A model generated the notes under the pieces. It saw only the letters and a list, made by a program, of their open reading frames with translations. It was not told the origin of the DNA and searched no databases. Positions 19,416-20,607 of a stretch of 20,607 nucleotides of DNA are shown piece by piece (position 1 is the first letter of the stretch; each line of letters begins with the position of its first letter). The translations under genes were made by a program, and so were the position numbers. Source of the DNA: Chara braunii (lineage: Eukaryota > Streptophyta > Charophyceae > Charales > Characeae); NCBI GenBank assembly GCA_003427395.1, contig BFEA01000517.1:932361-952967 (forward strand), read 5' to 3'.

Positions 19416-19449
19416 ATCCGGTCGGGCTGTGTTCCCACTAGTACCTTTG

Positions 19450-19615
19450 CCGCTTGGGAAAATAGCGGGCCTCGGGTAGGCCTCCGACCTTTTCGGAGGC
19501 CGAAACGAAATGACGACCGCCTATCAGATTTATCAATGGCAGTCGTCGTCGGGCCCGACCTCCGAAGATTCAGGAGTTTGGGAAAACTACCAGTTTTCCC
19601 TATTTTCCCAAGCGG
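19450..19615. repeat. 166-bp fold-back with 16-bp perfect ends and internal hairpins
   Basis: CCGCTTGGGAAAATAG at 19450-19465 is exactly inverted at 19600-19615. Inside are a 9-bp hairpin (GGCCTCCGA ... TCGGAGGCC), the 12-bp palindrome GTCGGGCCCGAC, a GACGACCGCC/GGCAGTCGTC pair and GAAAACT/AGTTTTC. It lies between the triplicated hairpin and the poly(A) of copy E. Confidence 0.75.
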
Positions 19616-19653
19616 GAAACAAAAACAGAAAAAAAAAAAAAAAAAAAAAAAGT

Positions 19654-19713
19654 GACTCAGACGCAGTTCTTTCAAATGGCGATGACTTAGACGCAGTTCT
19701 TTCAAATGGCGAT
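19654..19713 (+). repeat. 30-bp tandem duplication
   Basis: Two 30-bp units GACTCAGACGCAGTTCTTTC... and GACTTAGACGCAGTTCTTTC... differ by one base. They follow directly after the poly(A) of copy E. Confidence 0.9.
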
Positions 19714-19913
19714 CTGTCATAAAATCCTGACGAGTCAGAACTGGCCGGGCCATGCAGAGGTCTTCTCAGTACAGAGAATGTCTATTTCCAGTACTTCTTT
19801 TCGTTTCTTTTTTTTTTTATTTTATTTCCAGTACTATGTCAAATGGAACCCAAGACTTAGTCTGTCTTCCCTTTTATTTTTTATTTTTTTATTTTTTATT
19901 TTTTTTTGGGTGG

Positions 19914-20295
19914 AAATTTTTCGACATGCCCCTCAAAGTTCGATTTATTTGCAGCGTGCCCCTCTAACGCCCGACTTACCCTGCAGCGCCCCTCTGACAG
20001 AGATTGAAGTTTCTGAAAAACCCCTGGTGTCGTTTGGGCCTGAAAAATGTTCAATATACCCCTATCGGTACAGGTCCCATATTTCTAGTATGCCCCAGTA
20101 GCTCCCCTCCCAGAGCCAGGGGAACGATCACAGGTGCCACCAACGGCCACAGGGCATGCTGGAAAGTTGCTACCCTCACAGAGGGGCCTGCAGGAAAGTT
20201 CAGAGACCCCAGGGGCACAGATTCTGAACGGTAGGTCGGTCGTCCGAGGGGCACGGCGCAAATTTATTGAACTTTCTGGGGCATATCAAAAATTT
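19914..20295. mobile_element. 382-bp fold-back element with phased CCCC/GGGG motifs
   Basis: The ends AAATTTTTCGACATGCCCC and the inverse of GGGGCATATCAAAAATTT pair, and the match continues inward (AAAGTTC(G/A)AT, TTTGC-GC-GTGCCCCTC, GACTTACC/GACCTACC). CCCC-type motifs occur in the left arm at 19929, 19959, 19989, 20021, 20059 and 20093, and GGG(G) motifs in the right arm at about 20119, 20151, 20183, 20212, 20248 and 20278. Such arms built from short subrepeats are a feature of Foldback-type elements. No transposase or clear target-site duplication is visible. Confidence 0.7.
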
Positions 20296-20318
20296 GTTCT
20301 TTTTTCTTAAACCCGCAT

Positions 20319-20425
20319 GCAAGGCCTCTATCCTAGCGGTGGTAAGAGAACCACCAGGATTGAGGCTTCGGGCGTTGGGTTGCTCCATCTATTGGTGGGG
20401 AGCGGCACCTGCTGGAAACTGGTGT
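20319..20425 (-). repeat. LINE 3' two-hairpin module, copy F (alternative distal hairpin)
   Basis: Read on the minus strand it carries TTTCCAGCAGGTGCCGCTCCCC and then the copy-D type distal hairpin (20325-20365, 41 nt, 13 of 16 positions paired, GGTAAGAGA loop on the plus strand). An A-rich end, seen as TTCTTTTTTC at about 20297-20306, follows. Hairpin 1 is degraded on its outer side (GTCGGG in place of GTCCAGC). Confidence 0.8.
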
Positions 20426-20429
20426 CGGG

Positions 20430-20607
20430 CGGCTGCCCAGCAGCTGGGGGCTTCTTACTAGAAAGAAAAGAAAAAACTTGGTCCTTGTTGCTTGGTTTTG
20501 CATGGTTTAAACGTATGGTTGCCTGTGGCTGACGAGTTACTGGGAGATTTCGGGGGGTCAAGCGGCCCCGTATTAACGTTTGGGCAAGGATGAGAGAGGG
20601 GGGACTA
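20430..20607. other. Window end, nothing recognised
   Basis: No frame, repeat or element could be identified in the last 178 bp. Confidence 0.4.

Larger units (their letters stand above)
19251..19651 (+). mobile_element. Solo LINE/SINE-like tail element, copy E, with poly(A)
   Basis: It begins CAGGGACACTAGACCC, equivalent to the start of the LINE 3' module, with no LINE coding sequence before it. It holds the CTCCCCACCAATAGATG block, three tandem copies of the distal hairpin, a 166-bp fold-back and then A-rich sequence ending at 19651. The module plus tail without ORF2 suggests either extreme 5' truncation or a SINE that shares the LINE 3' end. No target-site duplication is clear. Confidence 0.7.

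Overview
The window looks like nuclear DNA of a plant-lineage eukaryote. It is repeat-rich, with L1-type LINEs carrying the plant-style zf-RVT domain, a receptor-like kinase locus, small fold-back elements, and many poly(A) and microsatellite tracts. It contains no bacterial-style operons, rRNA or tRNA. A charophyte alga such as Chara would fit, but nothing in the sequence proves the species.

Layout. Positions 1-2280 hold no recognisable gene: an 18-bp minisatellite between two diverged 68-bp direct repeats, some hairpins, and A-rich tails. Positions 2283-12596 are one old, 5'-truncated LINE on the minus strand that was broken by three later insertions, all on the plus strand: 3370-4512 (LINE with ORF2 C-terminus), about 5998-6480 (LINE 3' tail plus microsatellites), and 7512-11477 (a nearly complete ORF2 LINE, flanked by a 12-bp target-site duplication). 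Each LINE ends in a short two-hairpin module followed by poly(A). Two further modules sit without LINE coding sequence at 19251-19651 and 20319-20425. The distal hairpin exists in two versions with unrelated stems that both present TAAGAG in the loop.

Positions 12600-16640 hold a receptor-like kinase locus on the plus strand. It has a small kinase-exon remnant, an intact secreted ectodomain with one membrane helix (13183-14688), and a kinase domain in another frame that is damaged by a 16-bp tandem duplication and lacks its hinge region. Part of the kinase C-lobe and a Thr-rich repeat may follow beyond a splice-donor-like site.

Positions 16640-20607 are non-coding and rich in inverted repeats: two TIR elements that abut through a single TTA, a third of the same family, a solo LINE/SINE-like tail with a triplicated hairpin, and a 382-bp fold-back with twelve CCCC/GGGG motifs spaced about 30-38 bp apart.

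The strongest candidate for something undescribed is the LINE 3' module. It is structurally conserved while its stem sequence is replaced, and it is mobile apart from the LINE coding sequence.
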